Assembly (NCBI RefSeq): GCF_011044155.1
Contig: NZ_CP049056.1
Coordinates: 744,001-808,000, forward strand
Source of the DNA: Pikeienuella piscinae
GTDB taxonomy: Bacteria; Pseudomonadota; Alphaproteobacteria; Rhodobacterales; Rhodobacteraceae
Length of the DNA stretch: 64,000 bases
Direction of reading: 5' to 3'
The number at the start of each line of letters is the position of its first letter. Within the stretch, counting starts at the first letter, position 1. The notes beneath the pieces were generated by a model. That model searched no databases and was not told where the DNA came from. It saw only the letters and a list, made by a program, of their open reading frames with translations. A program made the position numbers and the translations under genes. Positions 10,208-19,164 of the stretch are shown here, in pieces.

Positions 10208-11017
10208 ATGATCCTCGGCTTGGGCGCGCAGAAAGCGGGGTCGAGTTGGCTGTTCTCGCGTCTCGCCGCCGCGCCGGAAATCGCCGCGCCGGCGCTGAAG
10301 GAGTGGCATTTCTTCGATTGCTGGCTACGCCCGGACCTCACTGCGGATGTCAGCCGGATCATGGCGCAAAACGAGGCGCGCATCCGCGCCCGCAACCCGG
10401 ACGGCCCGCGCGCCCGCGCCCATGCAGCCCGGCGCGCAGCCCTTCAGCGCCCCGCCGCCTATCTGGAGCATTTCGCCGCGGCGAGCGCGAAGCCTTTCAT
10501 GATCGACGTCTCGCCCGAATACGCGCTGCTGGACGCGGACGATCTCGAGAATGTCGCGGCGTATTTCAGGGCCGCCGGCGTTCGGCTCCGCCCTGTCTTC
10601 GTCATGCGCGACCCGGTGGAGCGGCTCTTTTCCTACGCCCGCGCGCTCGGCGCGGCGCGGGGCAAGGACCCGGCGCGCATTTTCCGCGCCGCGCTCAAGG
10701 ACCCCGTGGTGATGGCGCGCAGCCGCTACGAGACGACGCTCAGCGCGCTCTGGTCAGCGTTTCCGCGCGAGGAAGTCGCGATCGGCTTTTACGAACACCT
10801 GACGACGGACGAGTCGGCGCTCGCGGCACTCGCCACGCAGATCGGCCTCGCCCCGCCGCCAGCCGCGCCTGAGCGCCGCGTGAACGCTTCTCCGGAGGCG
10901 GCGCTGCCGCAGCGCGACGCCGCGGAAGCGCGCGCCCGGCTCGCGCCGACCTACGCTTTCATCAAGGAGCGGCTGGGCGCCGAGACGCCGGCGAGTTGGG
11001 GTCTTTCCAGAAGTTGA
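10208..11017 (+). CDS. sulfotransferase-family protein
   Basis: PAPS-dependent sulfotransferase-like protein, about 269 aa from this start. The N-terminus 'MILGLGAQKAGSSWLFSRL' is the 5'-phosphosulfate-binding loop, and 'RDPVERLFSYAR' (about residue 130) is the 3'-phosphate-binding motif. A conserved 'KEWHFFDCW' segment follows strand 2. The ATG at 10208 is preceded by GAAGGGCG at good spacing; an in-frame ATG at 10112 would add 32 residues and cannot be excluded. The acceptor substrate cannot be predicted; bacterial relatives modify exopolysaccharides or small molecules. Confidence 0.78.
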   Translation: MILGLGAQKAGSSWLFSRLAAAPEIAAPALKEWHFFDCWLRPDLTADVSRIMAQNEARIRARNPDGPRARAHAARRAALQRPAAYLEHFAAASAKPFMIDVSPEYALLDADDLENVAAYFRAAGVRLRPVFVMRDPVERLFSYARALGAARGKDPARIFRAALKDPVVMARSRYETTLSALWSAFPREEVAIGFYEHLTTDESALAALATQIGLAPPPAAPERRVNASPEAALPQRDAAEARARLAPTYAFIKERLGAETPASWGLSRS

Positions 11018-11229
11018 ACGCCGCGGAACGACCGCTCACCCGATCCGCCCCCGCTGACTGATACGCCTCGCGAAGGGTCAGGAACCGGCGCGCGTGGCTG
11101 GTCAGCCGGCCCGCGGAGGGGCAGGAAGACGCCGGAGAAGCGCGGCGCGCGTGTTGCGCCCTACGGGGAGGGTCGGTCTATAGTCGGCCCGCCGGCGACG
11201 ACGACCGGCGCAAACCAATGGTCCGCGGA

Positions 11230-11907
11230 ATGAAGATACTGGTGGCTGAGGATGACCAGCAGGCCGCCGAGTTTATCCGTAAGGGGCTAAGCGAGGAGGG
11301 CCATAACGTCGTGGTCGTTTCCGACGGTCGCGATGCGCTCTCCTATTGCCTCTACAACCCTTGCGACATCATCGTCCTCGACCGGATGATGCCGGGGATG
11401 GACGGGCTTTCCGTCCTGAAGGCGCTGCGCGCCGCCGGGCGTCGAATGCCGGTGATCTTTCTCACCGCCATGGGCGATGTCGACGACCGCGTGGAGGGCT
11501 TGCGCGCGGGCGGCGACGACTATCTTGTCAAGCCCTTTCATTTCTCCGAGCTGACCGCCCGGATCGCGGCGTTGGCCCGCCGCCCCGCCGCCAGCGAGGC
11601 GACGACCAGGCTCCGGGTGCATGATCTGGAACTGGATCTTCTGACCCGCACCGCGAGCCGCGGCGGAGTGACCATCGACCTGCTGGCGAAAGAATTCGCG
11701 CTTCTGGAGATATTGATGCGCAACGCCGGGCGCATCGTCACCCGAACCATGCTGCTCGAACAGGTCTGGGATTTCAGTTTCGATCCCAAGACCTCCGTCG
11801 TCGAGACGCATATGAGCCGGCTCCGCGCGAAGATCGACAAGCCCTTCGAGACGCCGCTGATCCACACCACGCGCAATTCCGGCTATTCGCTTCATGCGCC
11901 CCGGTAA
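11230..11907 (+). CDS. OmpR/PhoB-family response regulator
   Basis: 225-aa response regulator. The receiver has the acidic pair 'AEDD', the phospho-acceptor Asp in 'VLDRMMPGMDGL' and the conserved Lys in 'YLVKPFHF'. The C-terminal winged helix shows 'LLAKEFALLEILMRNAGRIVTR', 'LEQVWD' and 'VETHMSRLRAKID', typical of CzcR/CopR-like regulators. MKILVAEDD at 11230 is preferred over the ATG 12 bp earlier. It overlaps the histidine kinase gene by 14 bp. A TATAGT at 11179-11184 could be its -10 element. Likely targets include the adjacent degP-like gene. Confidence 0.92.
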   Translation: MKILVAEDDQQAAEFIRKGLSEEGHNVVVVSDGRDALSYCLYNPCDIIVLDRMMPGMDGLSVLKALRAAGRRMPVIFLTAMGDVDDRVEGLRAGGDDYLVKPFHFSELTARIAALARRPAASEATTRLRVHDLELDLLTRTASRGGVTIDLLAKEFALLEILMRNAGRIVTRTMLLEQVWDFSFDPKTSVVETHMSRLRAKIDKPFETPLIHTTRNSGYSLHAPR

Positions 11908-13258
11908 TATCCTCTCCGGCGCCGCGTTTCGCGTCGTCGCGCTGTCGCTCTCGGTATTCTGCGTCGTGATGCTGATCGCCGGTTTCGCCATCCTCGAAAT
12001 CGTGCGCGCATCGATGATCAACGACATCCGGTCGAAGATCGTGGAGGAGGTCATTCTCTTCGACGAGATCTACCGGAACGAAGGTCCTTCCGCCCTCTCC
12101 GACGCGATTGACCGGCTCGCCCGATCCCGGATGCCGGCGCAGCCCATCGTCGGGCTCTTCGCCGAGAACGGCGCGCGCCTCGCCGGCGATGTCGAACTGG
12201 CGCCGGACTTCTATGGCTGGGGCACGATCGCCCAGAAGGTGGCCGGGGCGAAAGCCGCGCAGGGCTATCATGTGGAGGTCGTGTCGCTGGCGGGGCGCAA
12301 GGTTGTGGTGGGGCGACGCCTCGACCTCGTCGAAGCGATGGAAAGGACGCTCACAAGGGCGCTGCTGATTGCCGGCGCGGTGGTCATTCTCGTCTCGCTG
12401 ACGATCGGCTATTTCGTCAGCCGCGGCGCCCTCGACAAGCTGGAAAAGATGGCGGCGGTGCTGGAGGACGTCTCGCGCGGCGAAAGCGGCGCGCGGCTGA
12501 AAGTCGGCGCGGGGCGTGATCAGATCGACCGGATCTCGGTGATGATCAACGCGCATCTCGACCGGCTTTCGACGTTGATGGAGACCACGAGGAATTCGAT
12601 CATCGCGGTCGCCCATGACCTCAGGACGCCGCTCAACCGCGCGTTCCTCTCCGTCCAGAAAGCCTCCGACAAGCGGACCGGCGCCGATGAGCGCGAAGCG
12701 GCGCTGAACGCGGCGAGCGCTGAGATTGAAGGGATCGGCGAGACCTTCGAGACGATCCTGCGCATCGCGCGCATCGCATCCTCGGACGATACCGCCGGGT
12801 TCGAACGGGTCTCGGCGACGGCGTTGGTCGAAGAGATCGCGGAGACCTATCAGCCCGTGCTGGAGGAGGCCGGGCGCGAGTTGATCTTCGAAACGCCGCC
12901 GGACGATCCCGCTTGGATCAGCGGCGACCGGCGAATGCTCTTTCAGATGCTGGTGAACCTCGTGGAGAACGCCGCTCGCTACGCGCCCGAGGGAACGCAG
13001 GTGACGCTTGGCGCGCGCCGCGACGATCGGGACGTGCTGATCGAGATAGCCGATCATGGGCCCGGTATTCCAGCAGAGCGGCGCGAAGATGCGGTCAAAC
13101 CCCTCCATCAGCTTTCCGGACTCGGCGAGGCGGGCGGCGCCGGGCTTGGCCTTGCGCTGGTCCGCGCCGTCGCCGACCGTCACCGCGCGAAGCTCCGGCT
13201 CTCGGACAACGCGCCCGGACTCCGCGTCTCGATCCGGTTTCGGGCTGTCGCCGACTGA
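11894..13258 (+). CDS. membrane sensor histidine kinase
   Basis: 454-aa inner-membrane kinase, cognate of the preceding regulator. TM1 is at about residues 13-33 and TM2 at about 155-178 ('LLIAGAVVILVSLTIGYFVS'), bracketing a roughly 120-residue periplasmic sensor domain. HAMP follows, then the H-box 'VAHDLRTPLNRAF' (about residue 238), N-box 'NLVENAARYAPEG', and G-boxes 'DHGPGIPA' and 'GAGLGLALV'. The signal sensed is not evident. The gene order regulator, kinase, DegP-type protease suggests envelope stress, as with CpxRA-degP in enterics. Confidence 0.92.
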   Translation: MRPGNILSGAAFRVVALSLSVFCVVMLIAGFAILEIVRASMINDIRSKIVEEVILFDEIYRNEGPSALSDAIDRLARSRMPAQPIVGLFAENGARLAGDVELAPDFYGWGTIAQKVAGAKAAQGYHVEVVSLAGRKVVVGRRLDLVEAMERTLTRALLIAGAVVILVSLTIGYFVSRGALDKLEKMAAVLEDVSRGESGARLKVGAGRDQIDRISVMINAHLDRLSTLMETTRNSIIAVAHDLRTPLNRAFLSVQKASDKRTGADEREAALNAASAEIEGIGETFETILRIARIASSDDTAGFERVSATALVEEIAETYQPVLEEAGRELIFETPPDDPAWISGDRRMLFQMLVNLVENAARYAPEGTQVTLGARRDDRDVLIEIADHGPGIPAERREDAVKPLHQLSGLGEAGGAGLGLALVRAVADRHRAKLRLSDNAPGLRVSIRFRAVAD

Positions 13259-13269
13259 CCCGCCGGAAA

Positions 13270-13287
13270 TCTTACGAATTCGTAAGA
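13270..13287. promoter_or_regulatory. 18-bp perfect palindrome upstream of degP-like gene
   Basis: TCTTACGAATTCGTAAGA is a perfect palindrome, arms of 9 bp, located 84 bp before the protease start and 12 bp after the kinase stop. Its position suggests an operator, possibly for the neighbouring response regulator, although OmpR-family regulators more often bind direct repeats. Confidence 0.45.
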
Positions 13288-13370
13288 ATCGCGAAACACG
13301 CATGCATGGATCGGCGCCGATATGGCGTTCATGGCCCGTCCCGAGCGGGCCGCCGATCAAGGAAACTGAA

Positions 13371-14837
13371 ATGACATATCACGCAAAGACGCACCGGCCC
13401 CGACCGGCCCGCGCCGGCGCTATCGGGATTGGCGCCTGCGCCGGCCTCGCTGCGGCGCTGCTCTGGTCGCCAGTCGCCAGCGCCGACACCGAACCGCATC
13501 AGGTCGCCAATCTCGTGGAGCGGGTCAGCCCCGCGGTGGTCACGGTTCTTACAACGCAGGAGCGGCAGGTCGCCGCCGGGCGCGGCATGGGCGAGAGCCC
13601 GTTTCCCCCCGGCTCTCCCTTCGACGAATTCTTCAAGCGCTTCCAGCCGCCGCCAGGCATGCGGCGCGGTGACGGCGGCGCGCCGTCGCACGCGCTCGGT
13701 TCCGGTTTCATGATCGGGAGCGACGGCTACATCGTCACCAACAACCATGTCGTCGACAACGCCACGAAAGTGCGGGTGAAGCTCTCCGACGAACGTGAGT
13801 TCGACGCGCAGGTCGTTGGCGTCGACGAGCAGACCGACCTCGCGCTTCTCAAGGTCGACGCGGAAGACCTGCCCTTTCTGAAACTCGGTGACAGCGCCAC
13901 GATGCGGGTCGGCGACGACGTGGTCGCGGTCGGCAATCCGTTCGGCCTCGGCGGAACGGTCACGCGCGGCATAATCTCGGCCAAGGGTCGCGATATCCAC
14001 GCCGGACCCTATGTCGACTTCATCCAGACCGACGCCGCGATCAACCACGGCAATTCGGGCGGACCGTTGTTCAACCTCGAAGGCGAGGTGATCGGCGTCA
14101 ACGCCGCGATCTATTCGCCGTCGGGCGGCTCGGTCGGGGTCGGTTTCGCCATCCCCTCGAACACGGTGAAATTCGTCGTCGCCCAACTGAAGGACGAAGG
14201 CGAAGTGCAGCGCGGCTGGCTTGGCGTCTCCATCCAGGACGTGACGCCCGAAATCGGCCTCGCCGTCGGCATGGAGACGCCGCACGGCGCACTCGTCGCG
14301 CAAGTGCTGGAGGACGCGCCGGCGACCGGAAAGCTGAAGGCGGGCGACGTGATCGTCGGCTTCAACGGTCAGGAAGTCGGCGCCAGCCACGACCTTCCGC
14401 GCCTTGTCGCAGCCGTTCCCGCCAACGAGACCGTCCCGGTCGACATCATCCGTGACGGCGCCGAGAAGACGGTCAAGGTGAAGATCGGCGCGTTGAAGGC
14501 GGAGCGACATGCCGACGCGGGCGAAATCGCGCCCGCTGGCGGCGCCGTCTCAGACCGGCTCGGCGCGACCTTCGCCGCACTGACGCCCGAGACGCGCCAG
14601 CGCCTCAACCTGGAGCCCGACGCCTCAGGCGCCGTCGTCGCGGATCTCGATGCGGACGGGCCTGCGGCGGAGGCCGGGCTTCGGGTCGGCGACCTGATCG
14701 TGCGCGTAGGCGACCAGCCCGTTACATCGCCGAAGCAACTCGAAACCGCTGTCGGCGAGATCAAGAAGGATGCGGCGCTGCTGCAGGTGGAACGCCCTGG
14801 CGGCAGGATCTTTGTCGGCGTGCATCTGAAGGCGTGA
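13371..14837 (+). CDS. DegP/HtrA-type periplasmic serine protease
   Basis: 488-aa Do-family protease/chaperone for envelope protein quality control. It has a signal peptide ending 'SPVASADTE' at about residue 35. The trypsin-like domain has His in 'TNNHVVDNA', Asp in 'DEQTDLALLKV' and Ser in 'HGNSGGPLF'. PDZ1 begins near 'GWLGVSIQDVTPEI' and PDZ2 near 'LGATFAALTPETRQRL', ending 'GGRIFVGVHLKA'. The ATG at 13371 follows AAGGAAACTGAA. It is probably controlled by the two-component system just upstream. Confidence 0.93.
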   Translation: MTYHAKTHRPRPARAGAIGIGACAGLAAALLWSPVASADTEPHQVANLVERVSPAVVTVLTTQERQVAAGRGMGESPFPPGSPFDEFFKRFQPPPGMRRGDGGAPSHALGSGFMIGSDGYIVTNNHVVDNATKVRVKLSDEREFDAQVVGVDEQTDLALLKVDAEDLPFLKLGDSATMRVGDDVVAVGNPFGLGGTVTRGIISAKGRDIHAGPYVDFIQTDAAINHGNSGGPLFNLEGEVIGVNAAIYSPSGGSVGVGFAIPSNTVKFVVAQLKDEGEVQRGWLGVSIQDVTPEIGLAVGMETPHGALVAQVLEDAPATGKLKAGDVIVGFNGQEVGASHDLPRLVAAVPANETVPVDIIRDGAEKTVKVKIGALKAERHADAGEIAPAGGAVSDRLGATFAALTPETRQRLNLEPDASGAVVADLDADGPAAEAGLRVGDLIVRVGDQPVTSPKQLETAVGEIKKDAALLQVERPGGRIFVGVHLKA

Positions 14838-14865
14838 CGCCAAACCGCCATAACAAAAACAGCCA

Positions 14866-14890
14866 CCGGCCGCCGCTATCGCGCGGCCGG
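14866..14890 (+). terminator. GC-rich hairpin after degP-like gene
   Basis: Inverted repeat CCGGCCGC / GCGGCCGG with a 9-nt loop, 28 bp after the stop codon. No T-run follows, so it is only a weak candidate intrinsic terminator or 3' stabiliser. Confidence 0.35.
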
Positions 14891-15069
14891 CGGCCCCGGA
14901 CTCTGGCCCCCGCTCCGCCGTGAACAACGCTGGCCCGACGCTGTCCGCTCGCTGCGCTGTATGGGCCATGCCGGACGGGTCGTCGGGGCCTTGGCGCCGA
15001 TTAACAGCAATGCCGCTCTGGATGCGCCTGTGGTGGCCTACATGTCCGGTGCTTTCCGGTCTGATTCAA

Positions 15070-15560
15070 AGGATATGGCCTCCCCCGCTCTGGGGGCGCG
15101 GCCTCGCAACGTGGCGCCTGTCCCTGCCATTCGTCGGCCCCACGGGCGGAATCCAAGACGGTCACGCGTCCTCTCAGGATCAGGACGAGCACGACCGCGA
15201 TGCCCACGCTGATCGCGCCAGTCACCTAGCCCCCGACGATCATGGTCAGACCGCCTGCGGCGAGGCCGGCCCAGGCAATCCAGTTGGCCCAACCAAAGAA
15301 CCATCCCTGCGCCAAGAAGGCCGCGAGACCGATCCTGGGGCGCTCGACAGAGGTCCGGATCGGGTCTACCCGCATAGGCGGGCACGGTCACCGGCGGAGC
15401 GGTGGTGAACACCACCGTAGAGCAGAAGGTGAGCAGATGCGCGGTCAGCCGCGCGACTCCCTGATTGGCGACGCCCGGCGTGAAGAGCATGCAGATCAGC
15501 ATTAGGTTGGGTGGAAACAGGTCGACCTACCTGACCAGCTTGAGCCGCTCCGGCGTCGGG
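15070..15560 (-). pseudogene. remnant of a TRAP-type (TAXI-like) permease
   Basis: The minus strand keeps pieces resembling the C-terminal part of TRAP large permeases, broken by stops and a frameshift. In one frame (15502 down to about 15377) it reads 'GVARLTAHLLTFCSTVVFTTAPPV'-like sequence ending VPAYA, comparable to the 'LAAHLF.FYF..L..ITPPVALAAYAA' stretch of the family. A +1 shift near 15376 continues 'MRVDPIRTSVERPRIGLAAFL' then 'GWANWIAWAGLAAGG' to a TAG at about 15227, then 'GAISVGIAVVLVLILRG'. An upstream in-frame TAG near 15527 also interrupts it. Rest of the gene is missing. This segment explains the otherwise gene-free interval 14838-15728; nothing else was recognised there. Confidence 0.5.
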
Positions 15561-15728
15561 TGGCGGAATTTCGCAACGCGGCGCCGCCGATGCGGCTAGA
15601 ATCGCATTCCGTCCATCCGGCCGCACACGCGCGTCCGCGTCGCCGTTCCGTCGTTGATTTTCAACGTCTGTCCTGCCCTACTGCGCTGAACGGGGCGCGG
15701 CCCCGAGACAATGGGGGGAAACTGGCTA

Positions 15729-16091
15729 ATGGCCCGCGTGATGATCGTGGAGGACGAACCGCATATCGTCGAGAGCCTGACCTTCCTGTTCAGTCGCGAG
15801 GGATTCGAGGTGACCGCGCATGACGATGGCGAGGCGGCGTTCGCGGCGCTCGACGCCGCGCCGCCCGATGTTCTCGTCCTCGACGTCATGCTGCCCGGGC
15901 TGAACGGCTTTGAACTTCTGCGCCGCGTGCGCGCCAAGCCAAATTTGGCGGCGCTGCCGGTTCTGGTGCTGACTGCGAAAGGCCAGCGACGCGACCGCGA
16001 GACCGCCGAAGCCTCGGGCGCCGACCGGTTCATGACCAAGCCGTTCTCGAACGCGGAGCTGATCGCGACGGTCAAGGCGCTCGCGGGATGA
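15729..16091 (+). CDS. receiver-only (CheY-like) response regulator
   Basis: 120-aa single receiver domain with no output domain. 'IVEDEP' gives the acidic pair, 'VLVLDVMLPGLNGFELL' the phospho-acceptor Asp (about residue 54), and 'FMTKPFSNAEL' the conserved Lys. MARVMIVEDEP at 15729 follows a GGGGGGAAACT ribosome site; an ATG at 15711 is in frame but lies inside that site. Its stop overlaps the next start (ATGA), forming a tight three-gene unit with a small membrane protein and a symporter-kinase. It probably acts by protein-protein interaction or in a phosphorelay. Confidence 0.88.
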   Translation: MARVMIVEDEPHIVESLTFLFSREGFEVTAHDDGEAAFAALDAAPPDVLVLDVMLPGLNGFELLRRVRAKPNLAALPVLVLTAKGQRRDRETAEASGADRFMTKPFSNAELIATVKALAG

Positions 16092-16420
16092 CGGCGCCGC
16101 CCCCAGCCGAACCGCCGGGGTCGCCTCCGCCAGAGGATAATCAGACGCTCGCGATGACTGAGGCCGACATGGCCGACAAGGCCGCATTCAAGGCCGAGCG
16201 GACATACGAAGCCGCCATGGCGCTGCCGATCGCCGGTCTCGCGCTGTTCACGCCGCCGCTGATTGGGCTTTTCGCCTCCGACGCCGGCGTCTTCGGCGTT
16301 CCGATGATCGTCGCCTACATGTTCGCGGCCTGGGTGGCGCTGGTCCTCTGCGCCTATCTGCTCGCGCGCCGGATCAAGCGCGCAAACCCGGACCGCATGG
16401 GAAGCGAGGGCGACGCATGA
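16088..16420 (+). CDS. small two-helix membrane protein, putative partner of the symporter-kinase
   Basis: 110 aa: a Pro-rich N-terminus, a charged helix (ADMADKAAFKAERTYEAAMAL), then two membrane helices ('LPIAGLALFTPPLIGLFAS' and 'VPMIVAYMFAAWVALVLCAYLLA') and a basic tail. The layout resembles small subunits encoded beside sodium:solute symporters (DUF485/DUF4212-like, for example the ActP partner), but I cannot confirm homology by eye. It overlaps both neighbours by 4 bp, so it is probably made in step with the kinase. Confidence 0.65.
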   Translation: MTAPPPAEPPGSPPPEDNQTLAMTEADMADKAAFKAERTYEAAMALPIAGLALFTPPLIGLFASDAGVFGVPMIVAYMFAAWVALVLCAYLLARRIKRANPDRMGSEGDA

Positions 16421-19089
16421 CTTTCGGCGTCGACATGATCCTTCCCGTGTCGTTCGGCTATGTCGCGCTGCTTTTTCTACTCGCCTGGTGGGTGGACCGG
16501 CGGGCGGCGCGGGGCGGCGTCGCTTGGCTGCGCTCGCCGCTGACCTACACTCTTTCACTCTCGGTCTACTGCACCGCCTGGACGTTCTACGGCGCAGTCG
16601 GCGCGGCGACGCGCAAGGGGCTGGAATTCGCCCCCATCTACCTCGGGCCGACGCTGGTCTTCATCGGCTGGTGGTGGCTGATCCGCAAGCTCGTCCGCAT
16701 CGGGCGGACGCACCGGATCACGTCGATCGCCGACATGATATCCTCTCGCTACGGCAAGTCCCGCGCCCTCGCCGCCTTCGCGACGGTTGTCGCTGTCACC
16801 GCGACGACGCCTTATATCGCGCTTCAACTTCAGTCGCTGACGCTCAGTTACGAAGTCATTACCGGTGGCGATCCGAGCCAGGACAGGAAGATCGCATTCG
16901 TCGCCGCGCTCGGGCTCGGGCTCTTCACGATCCTGTTCGGCACCCGCTCGCTCGATGAGAACGAGCGTCACTACGGCGTCGTCGCCGCGATCGCGATGGA
17001 AGCGGTGGTGAAGCTCGCGGCGGTGATCGCGGTCGGCCTCTATGCGGTCTTTTCGGTCGCCGGCGGCGTCGAGGCGACCTTCGCCGGGACCACGGCGGAG
17101 AGCCTCAATCTCGACCAGACCTTTGGCCCGCGCTGGATGACGCTGCTGTTTCTTTCGGCCGCCGCGATCATCTGCCTGCCTCGCCAGTTTCAGGTCACCG
17201 TGGTCGAGAACACCGATGAACGGCATCTGCTGACCGCGTCGTGGATGTTTCCGACATACATGCTGCTGATGTCGCTCTTCATCCTGCCGATCGCCGCAAT
17301 CGGCGTCGGCGCCGCGCCCGCCGGCGCGAACCCGGATCTCTTCGTCCTGACGCTGCCGCTGAACCGCGGCGACAACGAACTGGCGATCTTCGCCTTCATC
17401 GGCGGGCTCTCCGCCGCGACCTCGATGGTCATCGTCTCCACCATCGCGCTTTCCACCATGGTCTCAAACCATATCGTCGCGCCGCTCTCGGTCCGGCTGA
17501 TGAGCGAGGCGGGGTCGGAACGTTCGGGCGACGTCAAGAGCGCGCTTCTCACCTCCCGCCGTGTGGCGATCCTGGGCATACTCTCGCTCGGGTACGCCTA
17601 TTTCAGCGTCGCCGGACGGTCGGACGCGCTGGCGGCGACCGGGCTCATCGCGTTCTGCGGCGTCGCGCAATTCCTGCCGGCGCTGCTGGCGGGCGTTTTC
17701 TGGCGCGGCGCGACGCGGACCGGCGCGGCGGCCGGGTTGACGCTCGGCTTCGCGCTGTGGCTCTGGACGCTGTTTCTGCCCAGCTTTGGCGGCGATGTCG
17801 CGCTGCCCGCCTCGGTGCTGGCGGACGGACCGTTTGGAATCGGCCTCCTGAGACCCTACGCGCTCTTCGGCTCCCCCGGCGCGGACCCGCTGGTTCACGC
17901 CACGGTCTGGAGCCTCGGAGTCAACGCCACGGCGCTGGTCCTTGTCAGCCTGATGAGCCGGATGAGCCCACTGGAACGCCTTCAGGGCGCGCTATTCGTA
18001 GATGTTTTCCGGGCCGAACCCCTCCGCGCTTTCAGTCTCGTGCGCCGGTCCGCCGCCTCTTCAGATCTCTATATCCTCGCGCAGCGCATCCTCGGCACCA
18101 GCGAAGCGACGGCCGTATTTCGCGGCGCGGCGGCCCGGCAGGGAAAAGCGACCGGCCTGCCCGACCCGACCCCGTTCTTCATCTCCGGGCTGGAGCGGCG
18201 ACTCGCAGGTTCGGTCGGCGCCGCGTCCGCTCACGCGATGGTCAACCGCATCGCCGGGGGCGAGAAGATCTCCATGGCGGAGCTGGTCGACATGGCTGAC
18301 GAGAACGCCAAACTGCGCCGCGCGACCGAGGCGCTGCGCGCCAAATCCGCCGAAGCCGAACAGACCGCGCGCCAGCTCAGGGCCGCCAACGAGCAGCTCA
18401 AGACGCTCGATGCGCGCAAGGACGAGTTTCTCAGCCAGGTGAGCCACGAGTTACGCACGCCGATGACCTCCGTGCGCTCCTTCGCCGAGATTCTGGAACG
18501 CAACCCGGGTCTCGACGCCGCGCAACGGGGCCGCTTCGCCGGGATTATCCAGACTGAAAGCCTGCGCCTCACCCGCCTTCTGGACGAAATCCGCGACCTG
18601 AGCTTCCTCGACGATCCGCTTCCGGCCGAGCGCCGGCCGATCGACGCGGAGGCGGCGCTCGCCTCAGCCATCGAAATCTCCCTCGCGCCGCACGAGAAAA
18701 CCAGCGTCAATCTGAAATGGGAAAATCGTGCCGGCGACGCGGTGATCGAGGCCGACCCGGATCGCCTCACCCAAGTATTCATCAATCTGATCTCGAACGC
18801 CATCATTCACAACGACAAGCCGGTCGCCGAGATCGAAATCCGCACCGCCAAGGACGGGCGCGAGTACCGCGTCGATGTCATCGATAACGGCCCCGGAGTC
18901 GCACCCAGGGATCGTGACCGGATATTCGAGACCTTCTTTCGCCGTTCGACCCGGGGATCGGCCGGTCTCGGCCTGCCGATCTGCCGGAAGTTCATGACGC
19001 TTTTCAAAGGCTCGATCGAACTCGCGCCGGAATCCGGCGGAGGCGCGCACTTCATCCTCAGGGCGCCGCTGGCGGGCACACGCGGCTGA
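16417..19089 (+). CDS. sodium:solute symporter-domain sensor histidine kinase
   Basis: 890-aa fusion. Residues about 1-510 form a sodium:solute-symporter-like domain of 12-13 helices ('CTAWTFYGAVGAAT', 'ITSIADMISSRYGKSRALA', 'RQFQVTVVEN'). Residues about 535-620 resemble the STAC linker found in CbrA-type kinases ('YLLAQRILG'-like start, 'LERRLAGSVGAASAHAMV'). A coiled coil (about 620-665) precedes the HisKA H-box 'QVSHELRTPMTSVRSF' and a HATPase with 'NLISNAIIHNDK', 'DNGPGVAP' and 'GLGLPICRKF'. It should couple solute binding or transport to phosphorylation of the upstream receiver protein. No PAS domain is evident, unlike Pseudomonas CbrA. Confidence 0.88.
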   Translation: MTFGVDMILPVSFGYVALLFLLAWWVDRRAARGGVAWLRSPLTYTLSLSVYCTAWTFYGAVGAATRKGLEFAPIYLGPTLVFIGWWWLIRKLVRIGRTHRITSIADMISSRYGKSRALAAFATVVAVTATTPYIALQLQSLTLSYEVITGGDPSQDRKIAFVAALGLGLFTILFGTRSLDENERHYGVVAAIAMEAVVKLAAVIAVGLYAVFSVAGGVEATFAGTTAESLNLDQTFGPRWMTLLFLSAAAIICLPRQFQVTVVENTDERHLLTASWMFPTYMLLMSLFILPIAAIGVGAAPAGANPDLFVLTLPLNRGDNELAIFAFIGGLSAATSMVIVSTIALSTMVSNHIVAPLSVRLMSEAGSERSGDVKSALLTSRRVAILGILSLGYAYFSVAGRSDALAATGLIAFCGVAQFLPALLAGVFWRGATRTGAAAGLTLGFALWLWTLFLPSFGGDVALPASVLADGPFGIGLLRPYALFGSPGADPLVHATVWSLGVNATALVLVSLMSRMSPLERLQGALFVDVFRAEPLRAFSLVRRSAASSDLYILAQRILGTSEATAVFRGAAARQGKATGLPDPTPFFISGLERRLAGSVGAASAHAMVNRIAGGEKISMAELVDMADENAKLRRATEALRAKSAEAEQTARQLRAANEQLKTLDARKDEFLSQVSHELRTPMTSVRSFAEILERNPGLDAAQRGRFAGIIQTESLRLTRLLDEIRDLSFLDDPLPAERRPIDAEAALASAIEISLAPHEKTSVNLKWENRAGDAVIEADPDRLTQVFINLISNAIIHNDKPVAEIEIRTAKDGREYRVDVIDNGPGVAPRDRDRIFETFFRRSTRGSAGLGLPICRKFMTLFKGSIELAPESGGGAHFILRAPLAGTRG

Positions 19090-19164
19090 CCGGGCGCCCG
19101 CGACTTCTGATTGACGCACCTCAGAGCCGCCGGAATAGTGCGCTGGGAACGGAGGGCGGGAGCG

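Noticed and set aside
16417-19089. Assignment of the symporter-kinase as CrbS controlling acs
   Set aside because: CrbS works with a LuxR-type regulator; the partner here is a receiver-only protein, and acs has its own ScfR-type neighbour.
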